A stretch of 64,000 bases of DNA from Flavobacterium psychrotrophum. GTDB taxonomy: Bacteria > Bacteroidota > Bacteroidia > Flavobacteriales > Flavobacteriaceae. Shown here one piece after another: positions 53,680 to 62,673 of the stretch (position 1 is the first letter of the stretch; each line of letters starts with the position of its first letter). The stretch is from contig NZ_CP031557.1 in assembly GCF_003403075.1 (NCBI RefSeq), forward strand, positions 1,798,001 through 1,862,000, read 5' to 3'. The notes beneath the pieces are model-generated. The model ran no database searches. It was not told where the DNA came from and worked only from the letters and a program-made list of their open reading frames with translations. The position numbers were made by a program, and so were the translations under genes.

Positions 53680-54936
53680 ATGTTCTCTAAAATACAACCT
53701 GTTCGTTTAAAACAGCTTTTTATACTTAGTGCCGGCTCTATAGTAGTGGGCAGCCTCGCAGCTATTTTAGGCCTTGCTTTAAAACACCTTACTGAGCATT
53801 ATGAAGACATACTGCTTAACCGTGCCGAAGATAATAAGCTCTGGCTAATACTTTTTCCGATTACGGCACTCTCCCTTATTTACATCTTAAGGTTTTACCT
53901 TTTTAAAAATAAAGAAAACAAAGGCCTTAAAGAAGTTTTTAACAGCACAAAAACAAACGACCAGTTACCGGCTTATAAAATTCCGTCGCACTTTATAAAT
54001 GGTTTCCTGACCGTAATTTTTGGAGGAAGTACCGGTATAGAGGTAAGTACTGTTGTAGCTACTGCAGCAGCAGGCTCATTAGCTTCAAAAAAAGAACCAC
54101 TACTAAAAAAATATAAAAGCGAGCTTATTTGCGCAGGTGTAGCCGCCGGTATAACAGCACTATTTAATGCGCCGCTGGCCGGGATGCTGTTTGCTTATGA
54201 AGTTATCATCAAAAAACACCGCAAAACATTTGCCATCAGTACCTTTATTGGGGCAGCTGTTTCTTACGGTTTTACATATGTGCTTAATGAAGCACCTTTA
54301 CTTAACCTGGACATCAAACACTGGCATCTGTATGCCCTACCGTGGTTTGTGTTACTGGGTATATTAGCAGGCTTTCAGTCGGTTTACCTTACCCGAAGCG
54401 TAATATTCTTTAAAAAGCAGTTCCTGAAGTTCACAAACCCGTATTTTAAGATTATTACCGGAGCAATAATTATAAGTACCTGCCTTATACTGCTTCCGCA
54501 ACTCTATGGCGAAGGCTACCATGCCATAAAAGAATATATAGCCACGGCTAACACATCTGTATTCAGCCTCTATTTCTTAATTACAATTGTAGGATTATTG
54601 CTACTGAAACCTGTAATTACAGCAATTACGCTTTCCGCGGGTGGCGATGGCGGTGTGTTTGCCCCGGGGTTGTTTCTTGGTGCATTCCTTGGCCTGTTTA
54701 CGGCTGTGCTATTAAATACATTTTTTGATGCCGGTGTTATTCCTCTTAATTTCATGATTGTGGGTATGGCAGCTGTTTTAAGTGCCGGCATTCACGCACC
54801 GTTTACTGCCCTGTTTTTAATTTGCGGACTTACTAATGATTATACTCTTGTAATACCATTATTAATAGCTGTGCTTGTTGCAAAGTATACTGCGGCGCGC
54901 CTCTACCCATATACCGTGTATACCTATGCCGGTTAA
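53680..54936 (+). CDS. ClC-family anion channel/antiporter
   Basis: 418 residues with about ten membrane helices and no CBS domains. The three ion-pathway motifs are visible in modified form. The usual GREGP reads GSTGIEVST, keeping the gating glutamate (E121) but not the flanking Arg, Gly and Pro. The second site is GGDGGVFAPGLFLGAFLG (about 323-340). A retained gating Glu fits proton-coupled exchange of chloride or another halide/anion (inferred). It overlaps the next gene by 11 bases, so the two are coupled. Confidence 0.9.
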   Translation: MFSKIQPVRLKQLFILSAGSIVVGSLAAILGLALKHLTEHYEDILLNRAEDNKLWLILFPITALSLIYILRFYLFKNKENKGLKEVFNSTKTNDQLPAYKIPSHFINGFLTVIFGGSTGIEVSTVVATAAAGSLASKKEPLLKKYKSELICAGVAAGITALFNAPLAGMLFAYEVIIKKHRKTFAISTFIGAAVSYGFTYVLNEAPLLNLDIKHWHLYALPWFVLLGILAGFQSVYLTRSVIFFKKQFLKFTNPYFKIITGAIIISTCLILLPQLYGEGYHAIKEYIATANTSVFSLYFLITIVGLLLLKPVITAITLSAGGDGGVFAPGLFLGAFLGLFTAVLLNTFFDAGVIPLNFMIVGMAAVLSAGIHAPFTALFLICGLTNDYTLVIPLLIAVLVAKYTAARLYPYTVYTYAG

Positions 54937-55522
54937 TAAAATAAAACGCAGCTACCGCAAGGCACGTTATGTAGTATACAAAGAAACACTGTTAGACTAT
55001 AGAGAACATTTTTGGGCTTTTGTAGGTTCATTCGTAGGCCTTGGTACTATTGCCTGGCTACAATACAAAACATTCTCACCACAGGAACTCGTTTTACTCA
55101 TAGGATCATTCGGAGCTTCATGCGTATTAGTATATGGCGTTATAAACAGCCCGCTGGCACAACCCCGTAACCTTATTGGCGGACACGTAATTTCTGCAAT
55201 TATTGGTGTAAGCGTGCAAAAACTGTTTCCAGACTTGTTATGGCTGGCAGCTCCACTCGCGGTATCGCTATCTATTGTAGCCATGCAAATTACCAAGACA
55301 CTGCATCCGCCCGGGGGTGCAACGGCGCTCATAGCCGCTACAGGCAGTCCCCAACTAAAAGCACTGGGGTATGGTTATGTACTTTCGCCTGTACTTAGTG
55401 GCGCGATGATATTGCTCATCGCTGCACTTGTTTTTAATAATATCTATAAGCACAGGCAATATCCGTCTAAGCCTACTGTTATTGCGATTAAAAAACAATT
55501 GAAAAGGTTTTCCCGAAAGTAA
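54926..55522 (+). CDS. HPP-family membrane protein
   Basis: 198 residues from the ATG at 54926 (MPVNKIKRSYRKARY), overlapping the ClC stop. A longer frame from 54875 would run deep into the ClC gene. It has four or five membrane helices and the family motif TLHPPGGATALIA (about 125-137). Plant and cyanobacterial HPP proteins carry nitrite across membranes, so an anion role beside the ClC protein is plausible but unproven. Confidence 0.88.
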   Translation: MPVNKIKRSYRKARYVVYKETLLDYREHFWAFVGSFVGLGTIAWLQYKTFSPQELVLLIGSFGASCVLVYGVINSPLAQPRNLIGGHVISAIIGVSVQKLFPDLLWLAAPLAVSLSIVAMQITKTLHPPGGATALIAATGSPQLKALGYGYVLSPVLSGAMILLIAALVFNNIYKHRQYPSKPTVIAIKKQLKRFSRK

Positions 55523-55638
55523 ATTATGTACCGCATTATTTGTTATTTTTAACTTACAATCTGTCGATTATAAATTTTTGGAGGCTACTAAAAATTTGTT
55601 TAGTAACCAGTGGCAGATATGCAATGTAATAATACACG

Positions 55639-56034
55639 ATGATAAATATTTCTAAAATACACCACACAGCCATTATATGTGCTGACTACGAGGTTTCAAA
55701 AAAGTTTTATACCGATGTATTGGGACTTACTATAGTACGCGAAGTGTACCGTGCAGAGCGTGATTCTTATAAACTGGATCTTGCACTAAACGGACATTAC
55801 ATCATTGAACTATTTTCTTTCCCTGCACCACCATCAAGGCCATCAAGGCCAGAAGCGGCGGGGCTTAGGCACCTTGCCTTTGAAGTTGCAGACATTGATG
55901 AAACAATAAATTTCCTGCACAATAAGGACATTGCTTACGAACCGATGCGTGTAGATGAGTTTACCGGAAGCCGATTTACCTTTATTGCTGACCCAGATGG
56001 GCTGCCTATAGAATTTTATGAGGTTAAGGAATGA
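55639..56034 (+). CDS. VOC/glyoxalase-like metalloprotein (YaeR-like)
   Basis: 131 residues: two beta-alpha-beta-beta-beta units of the vicinal oxygen chelate fold. Likely metal ligands are H8 or H9 (ISKIHHTAI), a Glu in YIIELFSFP, the His in LRHLAFEVAD and the Glu in PIEFYE. Length and motif order resemble the YaeR/SMU1112c group annotated as glyoxalase I-like. The actual substrate is unknown. Overlaps the next gene by four bases. Confidence 0.88.
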   Translation: MINISKIHHTAIICADYEVSKKFYTDVLGLTIVREVYRAERDSYKLDLALNGHYIIELFSFPAPPSRPSRPEAAGLRHLAFEVADIDETINFLHNKDIAYEPMRVDEFTGSRFTFIADPDGLPIEFYEVKE

Positions 56035-56906
56035 AAAGACATAGCTTTATTTTAATAACAGCGATACTATTATTTGTTTCGGGCTACGGGCAAAGCAAAT
56101 CTTTTAAAAAAATTGCCTCAGAGCTCAACACGCTTACAGAATACTACAATAGTTTGAGTCCGTTTGATCATGGGTATTTTTCATTAAAGGAGCATGGCAT
56201 AACAGCTAAAGAGATGGCGACGACTGATCATGATTTTTCAGCAGAAAAAGATTCTGTAGATGTAAGCACGTTACAGCAGTATTATCAGCTTAAAATTGAA
56301 GAAAAACTCAAACAACTTATACAGCATAAAGAGTTTGGAAAGTATGACTTAAAACGTTTAATTACAATTGATTTCATAAAATCAGCAGACAACAACCTAT
56401 ATAATTTTGTGTATGACGAAAATACCGGAGGTACCTATCGCAGCAGGGTTTCATATGTTTACTTTAAGGGACAGAAAGAAGATCCTGCAGAAGATTTTTA
56501 TGACTATGACGGCTATGGCTCTGTTGAAATTATCAAAACTAAGACAGGCACAAAATACCTGCTTGAGGGTTCTGTAATGGGTTGCGGTACCTGCTGGGGG
56601 CAATATATAAAACTTGTGTATTATAATAATGGCATTGCTGTTGAAGACTTTAGTTATAAACTGATTACCCAAACACCTGAAGAAAGTTATATTGAATATG
56701 ATGCACACAAAAATATAATAACGGTACAATATATTACAGACGATTTCAGGAGTTATTGCTATTGCAATGAATCTGATAAAAATGAGATGCCTGATAATAA
56801 CAATACGGAAGGTGAAACCTTAAAACGTAAATGTAGCTGTGTATATAAATTTGATGGCAACACCTTTATACTCAATCAGCACGATGATGTACCTCTTAAA
56901 TACTGA
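56031..56906 (+). CDS. Secreted protein of unknown function with Cys motifs
   Basis: 291 residues, signal peptide about 1-20 (ends GYGQ). No family recognised. Two Cys clusters stand out: GCGTCWG (about 184-190) and YCYCNES with KCSCVY (about 240-270), spaced as possible disulfides or a metal site. Translationally coupled to the VOC gene by a four-base overlap, and followed by a new promoter at 56964, so the two form a unit. Confidence 0.75.
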   Translation: MKRHSFILITAILLFVSGYGQSKSFKKIASELNTLTEYYNSLSPFDHGYFSLKEHGITAKEMATTDHDFSAEKDSVDVSTLQQYYQLKIEEKLKQLIQHKEFGKYDLKRLITIDFIKSADNNLYNFVYDENTGGTYRSRVSYVYFKGQKEDPAEDFYDYDGYGSVEIIKTKTGTKYLLEGSVMGCGTCWGQYIKLVYYNNGIAVEDFSYKLITQTPEESYIEYDAHKNIITVQYITDDFRSYCYCNESDKNEMPDNNNTEGETLKRKCSCVYKFDGNTFILNQHDDVPLKY

Positions 56907-56963
56907 TGCTGCTCATACCTAAAATTTCTAAAATTCCAAAAGCAGCTTTTTAAAATAATACTT

Positions 56964-56971
56964 TACCTTTG
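56964..56971 (+). promoter_or_regulatory. -7 box of the pRiA4b-ORF3-like gene
   Basis: TACCTTTG, 23 bases before the start codon. Confidence 0.5.
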
Positions 56972-56993
56972 ACCTATTAAAAACACTACGATT

Positions 56994-57536
56994 ATGGTTT
57001 ACAAATTTAGGGTGATACTCGATGCCGAGGAAGATATATTCAGGGATATTGCTATCCTTGAAGAAGATACGCTGGAAGACCTGCACAATGCCATTGTTAA
57101 TGCCTTTGGTTTTGACGGACTTGAGCCGGGTTCATTTTACACCTGCGATGATGACTGGGTACAGGATGAAGAGATACCGCTTTTTGACACCGGAGATACC
57201 CCGGGCGAACAAAAAACCATGGCAGATTACACGCTTAACACCATACTGACTGAAGAGGAAACTAAAATCATTTATGTGTATGATTTCCTTAATATGTGGA
57301 CATTCTTTGTAGAACTTGCCGCTGTTGAAGAACCTGAAAGTGGTGTTGCCTACCCAGACCTTTTGTTTGCTCATGGCGAAATGCCGGCTTCATCTCAGGA
57401 TCATGCCTTTGGTGCAGAAGAAGAACAGGATGACCTGTATGGCGAATTTGACGATGATTATGATGATGAAGACCTTGATATGTTTAACGACGAAGGTTTT
57501 GAAGATTCAAGCTTTGACGACCATAATTGGAATTAA
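56994..57536 (+). CDS. pRiA4b ORF-3-like domain protein
   Basis: 180 residues. The N-terminal 130 match the plasmid pRiA4b ORF-3 domain (YKFRVILDAEEDIFRDIAILEEDTLEDLHNAIVNAFGFDG, with YVYDFLNMWTFFVELAA). The last 45 are rich in Asp and Glu with aromatic residues. The domain is common on chromosomes as well as mobile elements and has no established function. Nothing around it looks like a transposon. No signal peptide. Confidence 0.85.
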   Translation: MVYKFRVILDAEEDIFRDIAILEEDTLEDLHNAIVNAFGFDGLEPGSFYTCDDDWVQDEEIPLFDTGDTPGEQKTMADYTLNTILTEEETKIIYVYDFLNMWTFFVELAAVEEPESGVAYPDLLFAHGEMPASSQDHAFGAEEEQDDLYGEFDDDYDDEDLDMFNDEGFEDSSFDDHNWN

Positions 57537-57543
57537 TTTTTGA

Positions 57544-57665
57544 GGCACTAAGTAACTGAGTGACAAAGTCGCAAAGTTTAAAAGTACCCTATAGATATCC
57601 TGAAAAATGCTTTATTTTAGTAGCAGAACTTTGCATCTCTGTTACTATGACACTTTGCTACTCTT
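57544..57665. repeat. Inverted pair of 8-base modular repeats
   Basis: Right arm on the plus strand (57622-57665) reads in 8-base steps ACTTTGCA, TCTCTGTT, ACTATGAC, ACTTTGCT. The left arm (57544-57585) read on the minus strand gives ACTTTGCG, ACTTTGTC, ACTCAGTT, ACTTAGTG. The inner ends pair exactly (GCAAAGTT with AACTTTGC). It fills the gap between the pRiA4b-ORF3-like gene and the ndpA-type gene. It could be a terminator-like hairpin or a dispersed repeat. Confidence 0.55.
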
Positions 57666-57670
57666 AAAAA

Positions 57671-58729
57671 ATGATCAACTTATTTAATACCAATATCGAC
57701 AGCTTGTCGGTACACCGTGTAGGCAACAAGAGCCGCAGCGAAGCTATATTTTTATCTGAACAGACCTATAAGCCGTCTGATGAGATTATGCCATTACTTA
57801 AAGAATATTTCTTTAAGCCGTTTCGTGATAAGGAGGAAAACTATTTTCAGTTTGCCCATGATGTACATTTAGATTACCACGATATGTATAACCTGGCTAC
57901 AGAGATTTTTACAAATCCGGGTAACGCACATGAGGTATCAAAAAAAATTACCAAGCACCTTTTTGAGCAGTCTAACCACCCACATATCAAAAATGGTGAG
58001 GTATATGTTGCCTATCTTACAAATCTTACCATAGACAATAACCCTGTTGATGCGATAGGTATATTTAAAAGTGAGATAAAAACTGATTTCCTTCAGTTTG
58101 AAGAGAATGGCTCTAACATAGAGGTTATGCTACAACAGGGTATCAACCTTAACAAGCTTGATAAAGGCTGCCTTATTTTTAACTATAAAAAAGAAGACGG
58201 TTACAAGATACTTACCATAGACCATAACCGTTATGATGCCCGCTACTGGTTAGAGCATTTCCTTTCGGTAGATGCTTTTCAGGATGAAAACTTCATGACT
58301 AAAAAGTATATGAAATTTGTGCAGGATTTTGCTAAAGATGTTGTACTTCCGGCAGAAGACAAAAAAGAAGAGGTTATGTTTATGAACCGTTCTGTAAACT
58401 ATTTTGCAAAGAACGATGAGTTTGAAGAAACGGCATTTCTAAACGAGGTTATTGATAACCCGGATATTATTTCTGAATTTAAGAACTATAAAGTAGAAAA
58501 AGCGCCAAAGTATAGTATTGAAGATGTTACCTCCTTCCCTATTGCTAATGCTGCTGTTACTGATGCACGTAAAAAGATAAAGAACGTTATTAACCTGGAT
58601 ACAAATATTCAGATAAAAATGGACTTTGTAAATCCTGAAAGTGCCGAAAAATTTGTAGAAAAAGGCTGGGACGAAGAAAAACAGATGTACTATTATCTTG
58701 TTTATTTTAACAAGGAAGAGAAGAGTTAA
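57671..58729 (+). CDS. Nucleoid-associated protein (NdpA/YejK family)
   Basis: 352 residues, cytoplasmic. Matches the NdpA family: N-terminal IDSLSVHRVGNKSR, middle GEVYVAYLTNLTIDNNPVDAIGIFKSE (about 117-143) and GCLIFNYKKEDGYKILTIDHNRYDARYW (about 177-205). The protein binds DNA in the nucleoid in E. coli; its job in Bacteroidota is little studied. Flanked by the 8-base repeat array upstream and a terminator downstream, so likely a single-gene unit. Confidence 0.88.
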   Translation: MINLFNTNIDSLSVHRVGNKSRSEAIFLSEQTYKPSDEIMPLLKEYFFKPFRDKEENYFQFAHDVHLDYHDMYNLATEIFTNPGNAHEVSKKITKHLFEQSNHPHIKNGEVYVAYLTNLTIDNNPVDAIGIFKSEIKTDFLQFEENGSNIEVMLQQGINLNKLDKGCLIFNYKKEDGYKILTIDHNRYDARYWLEHFLSVDAFQDENFMTKKYMKFVQDFAKDVVLPAEDKKEEVMFMNRSVNYFAKNDEFEETAFLNEVIDNPDIISEFKNYKVEKAPKYSIEDVTSFPIANAAVTDARKKIKNVINLDTNIQIKMDFVNPESAEKFVEKGWDEEKQMYYYLVYFNKEEKS

Positions 58730-58755
58730 TTTATTCTTCACAGACATAAAATCAA

Positions 58756-58779
58756 GAAGCCTGCGGGCTTCTTTTTTTT
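58756..58779 (+). terminator. Terminator of the ndpA-type gene
   Basis: GAAGCC-TGCG-GGCTTC (58756-58771) followed by eight T. Confidence 0.92.
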
Positions 58780-58875
58780 GCTGTTAAATGTTTGATAAAA
58801 CATTAACCCTAAATTATTTTTAAGATATTATTTAGGTTTAATAGATTAATTTTCGCATCAGAAAAATTGTACTAA

Positions 58876-60738
58876 ATGAAACCCCTTTACTTAATTGTTC
58901 TTTTAATTGCACTGCTTGGCTGCCGTTCATTACACGCGCAGGATAAGCCTGTTGCAAAAGATACCGTTAAGGAAAGAAACGACCAGAGGTACAAGAAACT
59001 TGAGAACTACTCTAAACGAAAAAAGTTCACTAAGTTTATGCACAAACTCTTGTTCCGGCCGGTACAGGAACAAAAATCATCTCAGGTACGCCGCAAGGTT
59101 AAAGACCGTACACCCGAAATGAAAAATACCTACGACAGGTATGAGGGTAAAATTGTGCGCCGCATTATTGTAGAAACCTTAGACCCGTTTGGTTTCTCAA
59201 TTTCAGATACTACCAGAAAGCCTAATAATGGACTGCATAAATTTGGTAACCGTATACACCTCAAAACAAAAGAGTTTACCATAAAAAACCTGCTCCTGTT
59301 TAAACGTAATAAACCTCTGGATTCATTACTAATTAAAGACTCTGAGCGTTTAATTCGTTCGCAGCGCTATGTAAGGCGTGTAAATATTACGCCGCGCACT
59401 ATTTCTGCCACCAGCGATTCTGTAGACGTATACATCCGGGTACTTGATTCCTGGAGCCTTATTCCTAACGGTACTGCATCTACATCACGTACACAATTTA
59501 GCCTTACAGAACGTAATTTTTTGGGACTTGGACACCAGTTCGAAAATGATTTTGATAAACGCCTCAATACAGGTAAAACCTCATATCTTGCGCGTTATAC
59601 GGTTCCTAATATCATGAACACTTATATAAACTCTACCATTGCATATCAAATATGGAAAGGCGATAACTGGGTTAAGAGTATAGGTGTACAACGCAACTTT
59701 TTTAGTGCCTATACAAAGTGGGCCGGTGGTGTTTATGTAGAATCCCGTTTTGAACGGGATACGCTACCAAATGCGCAGCAACAATGGAACTGGCAAAATT
59801 TTAAATCAGATTCACAGGATTACTGGGCAGGTTATGCTTTTAAAATATATGAAGGCGAAACCGAAGAAGCACGCACTACACGCCTGGTTACCACTGGTCG
59901 CTATTATAATCGTAATTATAAAGAAACCCCAACTTTTGAATATGATTCTATAGGATTTTATAATGGTGAACAACTATATCTTGCCAGTATAGGCCTTACA
60001 TCACGTAAATTCGTGCAGGATAAATTTCTATTTAATTATGACATTGTAGAAGATATACCGATAGGTAAAGTGTATTCTGTTACTTTTGGGCGGCAGGATA
60101 AGAACAACCAGCACAGGCTCTATTTAGGCGGGCGTTATGCTTTTGGTAACTACTATTCCTGGGGCTATCTTGGTGTAAATACCGAAGTTGGTTCTTTCTT
60201 TTATAAAGATTATACACAGCAAACCACATTGCGTATTGAAACACTTTACTTTACGAATATCAAAACACTTGGATCCTGGCGCATGAGGCACTTTATTAGC
60301 CCTACCATTGTTATGGGAGACAATCGTATGCCTATATATACAGACCAGCTAAATATTAATAATGATAATGGCATAGCCGGTTTTGACAGCCGCACATTAA
60401 AAGGCACAAAAAAAGTATTACTAAGCCTTCAAACCCAAACGTTTTCTCCCTGGAATATTTCGGGTTTTCGTATTAATCCATTTGCGAATGTAACAATTGG
60501 GGTTATTGGCGATGAACAGCACAAATTATATGAAGGACCTGTATATGCAAAATTCGGGTTGGGTGTTTTACTTTACAATGACTATTTAATTTTTAACAGC
60601 TTCCAACTGTCTTTTGCATATTATCCTAATATTCCTGACCAGGGGTATAATATATTTAAGACAAACAGCATACAAAATACTGATATCCGCCTGCCAAGCT
60701 TTGAAGTTGGAGAACCATTGGTTGTACCGTATCAGTAA
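58876..60738 (+). CDS. BamA/TamA-like outer-membrane protein
   Basis: 620 residues, signal sequence about 1-22 (LLGCRSLHAQ could be a lipobox or a signal peptidase I site). A POTRA-like stretch (about 90-200: KIVRRIIVETLDPFGFSISD, LRSQRYV-type RLIRSQRYVRRVNITPR) is followed by a barrel of amphipathic strands with FSLTERNFLGLGHQFENDF near its start, a segment typical of Omp85-family barrels. It may help insert or export proteins or lipids at the outer membrane. The C-terminal barrel ends lack the usual final aromatic, so membership is probable rather than certain. Confidence 0.72.
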   Translation: MKPLYLIVLLIALLGCRSLHAQDKPVAKDTVKERNDQRYKKLENYSKRKKFTKFMHKLLFRPVQEQKSSQVRRKVKDRTPEMKNTYDRYEGKIVRRIIVETLDPFGFSISDTTRKPNNGLHKFGNRIHLKTKEFTIKNLLLFKRNKPLDSLLIKDSERLIRSQRYVRRVNITPRTISATSDSVDVYIRVLDSWSLIPNGTASTSRTQFSLTERNFLGLGHQFENDFDKRLNTGKTSYLARYTVPNIMNTYINSTIAYQIWKGDNWVKSIGVQRNFFSAYTKWAGGVYVESRFERDTLPNAQQQWNWQNFKSDSQDYWAGYAFKIYEGETEEARTTRLVTTGRYYNRNYKETPTFEYDSIGFYNGEQLYLASIGLTSRKFVQDKFLFNYDIVEDIPIGKVYSVTFGRQDKNNQHRLYLGGRYAFGNYYSWGYLGVNTEVGSFFYKDYTQQTTLRIETLYFTNIKTLGSWRMRHFISPTIVMGDNRMPIYTDQLNINNDNGIAGFDSRTLKGTKKVLLSLQTQTFSPWNISGFRINPFANVTIGVIGDEQHKLYEGPVYAKFGLGVLLYNDYLIFNSFQLSFAYYPNIPDQGYNIFKTNSIQNTDIRLPSFEVGEPLVVPYQ

Positions 60739-60872
60739 GGTATATACTCATTAATAACATATTACGGACATGGTTTATTCTTAAATCTAAATTATCAAAT
60801 CTAAATTCATTTCCCGCGTAACAAATCCACTTACATCTCGTCTAACTTTTAGAACCAAATAAAGCAAAGACT

Positions 60873-61772
60873 GTGGAAACAATACTAACCGTAAGCGGGC
60901 TCCATAAAAAATTCAGAAAAGTACACGCTGTAAACAACGTTTCTTTCGAAATACAAAAAGGTAATGTATATGGCATCCTTGGCCCTAATGGAAGTGGTAA
61001 AAGTACCACGCTGGGCATCATATTAAATGTAGTAAATAAAACCGAAGGGTCATATAGTTGGTTTGGCGGTAAAGCCCAAACCCATGAAGCACTAAAAAAA
61101 GTAGGAGCTATAATAGAGCGCCCCAATTTTTACCCATACATGACCGCTTATGACAACCTTAAGCTGGTATGTAAAATTAAAGGTACTCCTCTGACCAAAA
61201 TTCAGGAAAAATTAGAGCTTGTAGGCCTTTGGGAACGCAAAGACAGTAAGTTTAAAACCTTTTCCCTTGGTATGAAGCAGCGCCTTGCCATAGCCTCTGC
61301 CCTGCTTAACGACCCTGAAATTTTGATTCTTGACGAACCTACCAACGGCCTCGACCCCCAAGGCATACGCCAGATACGCGACCTTATAACACAAATTGCC
61401 GCACAAGGCACCACCATACTGCTTGCCAGCCACCTGCTTGATGAAGTAGAAAAAGTGTGTACCCATGCGGTGGTTTTGCGCAAAGGCGTAATACTGTATA
61501 CCGGTACGGTACAGGGTATGATTAGCAATGAAGGATTTTTTGAACTGGCATCAGATGATAATGATAAGCTTACAGCACTGCTATCTGCCCATGCTGCCGT
61601 TGATAAATTAGAAATGACTGACGGTAAGATAATGGTTTACCTAAAGCAGCCTCTTGAGGCAGGCGCGCTAAACCATTACCTCTTTACTAATGGTATATGC
61701 CTTAACCACCTTGTAAAGCGCACGCACAGTCTTGAAGAAGAATTTATTAAACTAACCGGTAACCAAAACTAA
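60873..61772 (+). CDS. ABC transporter ATP-binding protein (ABC-2 exporter)
   Basis: 299 residues starting with GTG (METILTVSGLHKKF); no in-frame ATG is near. Walker A GPNGSGKST (about 36-44), signature FSLGMKQRLAIASALL, Walker B LILDEPTNGLDP and the H-loop SHLLDEV are all intact. The layout matches gliding-motility/antibiotic-type ABC-2 exporters. It pairs with the permease encoded 2 bases downstream. Substrate unknown. Confidence 0.92.
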   Translation: METILTVSGLHKKFRKVHAVNNVSFEIQKGNVYGILGPNGSGKSTTLGIILNVVNKTEGSYSWFGGKAQTHEALKKVGAIIERPNFYPYMTAYDNLKLVCKIKGTPLTKIQEKLELVGLWERKDSKFKTFSLGMKQRLAIASALLNDPEILILDEPTNGLDPQGIRQIRDLITQIAAQGTTILLASHLLDEVEKVCTHAVVLRKGVILYTGTVQGMISNEGFFELASDDNDKLTALLSAHAAVDKLEMTDGKIMVYLKQPLEAGALNHYLFTNGICLNHLVKRTHSLEEEFIKLTGNQN

Positions 61773-61774
61773 TC

Positions 61775-62614
61775 ATGAAACGACTACTTTCTATAGAACT
61801 GCAAAAGCTGTGGCAAAACCGCGCCAGCCGCATACTTATAATCTCTTACTTTGTAATACTATCATTCATAGCATTTATTGCATCCATCAGGATCAACATA
61901 CTGGGCATGGATTTCAGGATTGCAGACCAGGGTATTTTCAATTTCCCGTACATTTGGCACTTTAACAGTTATGTTGCCATACTTTTAAAATATTTTCTTG
62001 CCATAGTAATCGTTTCAATGATGGCAAATGAGTATACTTACGGTACCCTGAAACAAAACCTTATAGACGGCCTTAGTAAAGAAGAATTTATAAAGAGTAA
62101 GATCTTAACCGTACTTGCCTTTTCTGCTGCCTCTACCATTTTTATCTTTGTAATGAGCCTAATCTTAGGGTATAGTTTTTCATCATTTACAGAGCCATCT
62201 ATAGTACTTACCGGCCTTGAGTATATACTGGGCTACTTTATAAACCTGGTAGCCTTCTTTTCATTCTGCTTGTTTTTAGGTATCCTTATAAAACGTTCGG
62301 CTTTTGCCCTGGGGTTTATATTTGTATGGTTTATAATTGAAAAGATAGCTGAAGGCCTACTGTGGAGCAAAGTTTTTGAAACCAAAGAGGCACTTAATAG
62401 CGTTACACAATTTTTCCCGTTAGAGTCTATGAGTAACCTGCTTATAGAGCCTGTAACCCGTTTTAAAGCTTATAAAGCTATAGAAGGGCAGGTATCTGGT
62501 GCACATGCGGTTAAAGACTACGCAGTACATTGGTACACCATAGGTATTGTACTTTTCTGGACGGTGATATTCAACTTATCATCATACAAAATCCTGAAAA
62601 GAAGAGATTTATAA
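61775..62614 (+). CDS. ABC-2 type transporter permease
   Basis: 279 residues with six membrane helices (about 19-41, 66-86, 113-135, 147-170, 175-195, 245-265) and a short cytoplasmic Arg/Lys-rich C-terminus (YKILKRRDL). It forms the membrane part for the ATPase encoded immediately upstream. ABC-2 permeases with MANEYTYGTLKQNLIDGLSK-type N-terminal loops export lipids, peptides or drugs. Ends at a strong terminator. Confidence 0.9.
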   Translation: MKRLLSIELQKLWQNRASRILIISYFVILSFIAFIASIRINILGMDFRIADQGIFNFPYIWHFNSYVAILLKYFLAIVIVSMMANEYTYGTLKQNLIDGLSKEEFIKSKILTVLAFSAASTIFIFVMSLILGYSFSSFTEPSIVLTGLEYILGYFINLVAFFSFCLFLGILIKRSAFALGFIFVWFIIEKIAEGLLWSKVFETKEALNSVTQFFPLESMSNLLIEPVTRFKAYKAIEGQVSGAHAVKDYAVHWYTIGIVLFWTVIFNLSSYKILKRRDL

Positions 62615-62622
62615 TAACAACA

Positions 62623-62656
62623 AAAAGGGCAGTAAATTTAAACTTACTGCCCTTTT
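62623..62656. terminator. Bidirectional terminator
   Basis: 13-bp perfect stem AAAAGGGCAGTAA / TTACTGCCCTTTT (62623-62635, 62644-62656) with an 8-base loop. Between convergent ABC permease and M48 genes. Confidence 0.92.
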
Positions 62657-62673
62657 ACTTTATACTTAGATAA

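Noticed and set aside
54875..54925. Upstream extension of the HPP protein by 17 codons
   Set aside because: It lies within the ClC coding sequence; the ATG at 54926 gives a normal short overlap.
56994..57536. Mobile-element origin suggested by the pRiA4b ORF-3 name
   Set aside because: There are no terminal repeats or transposase nearby, and this domain is widespread on chromosomes.
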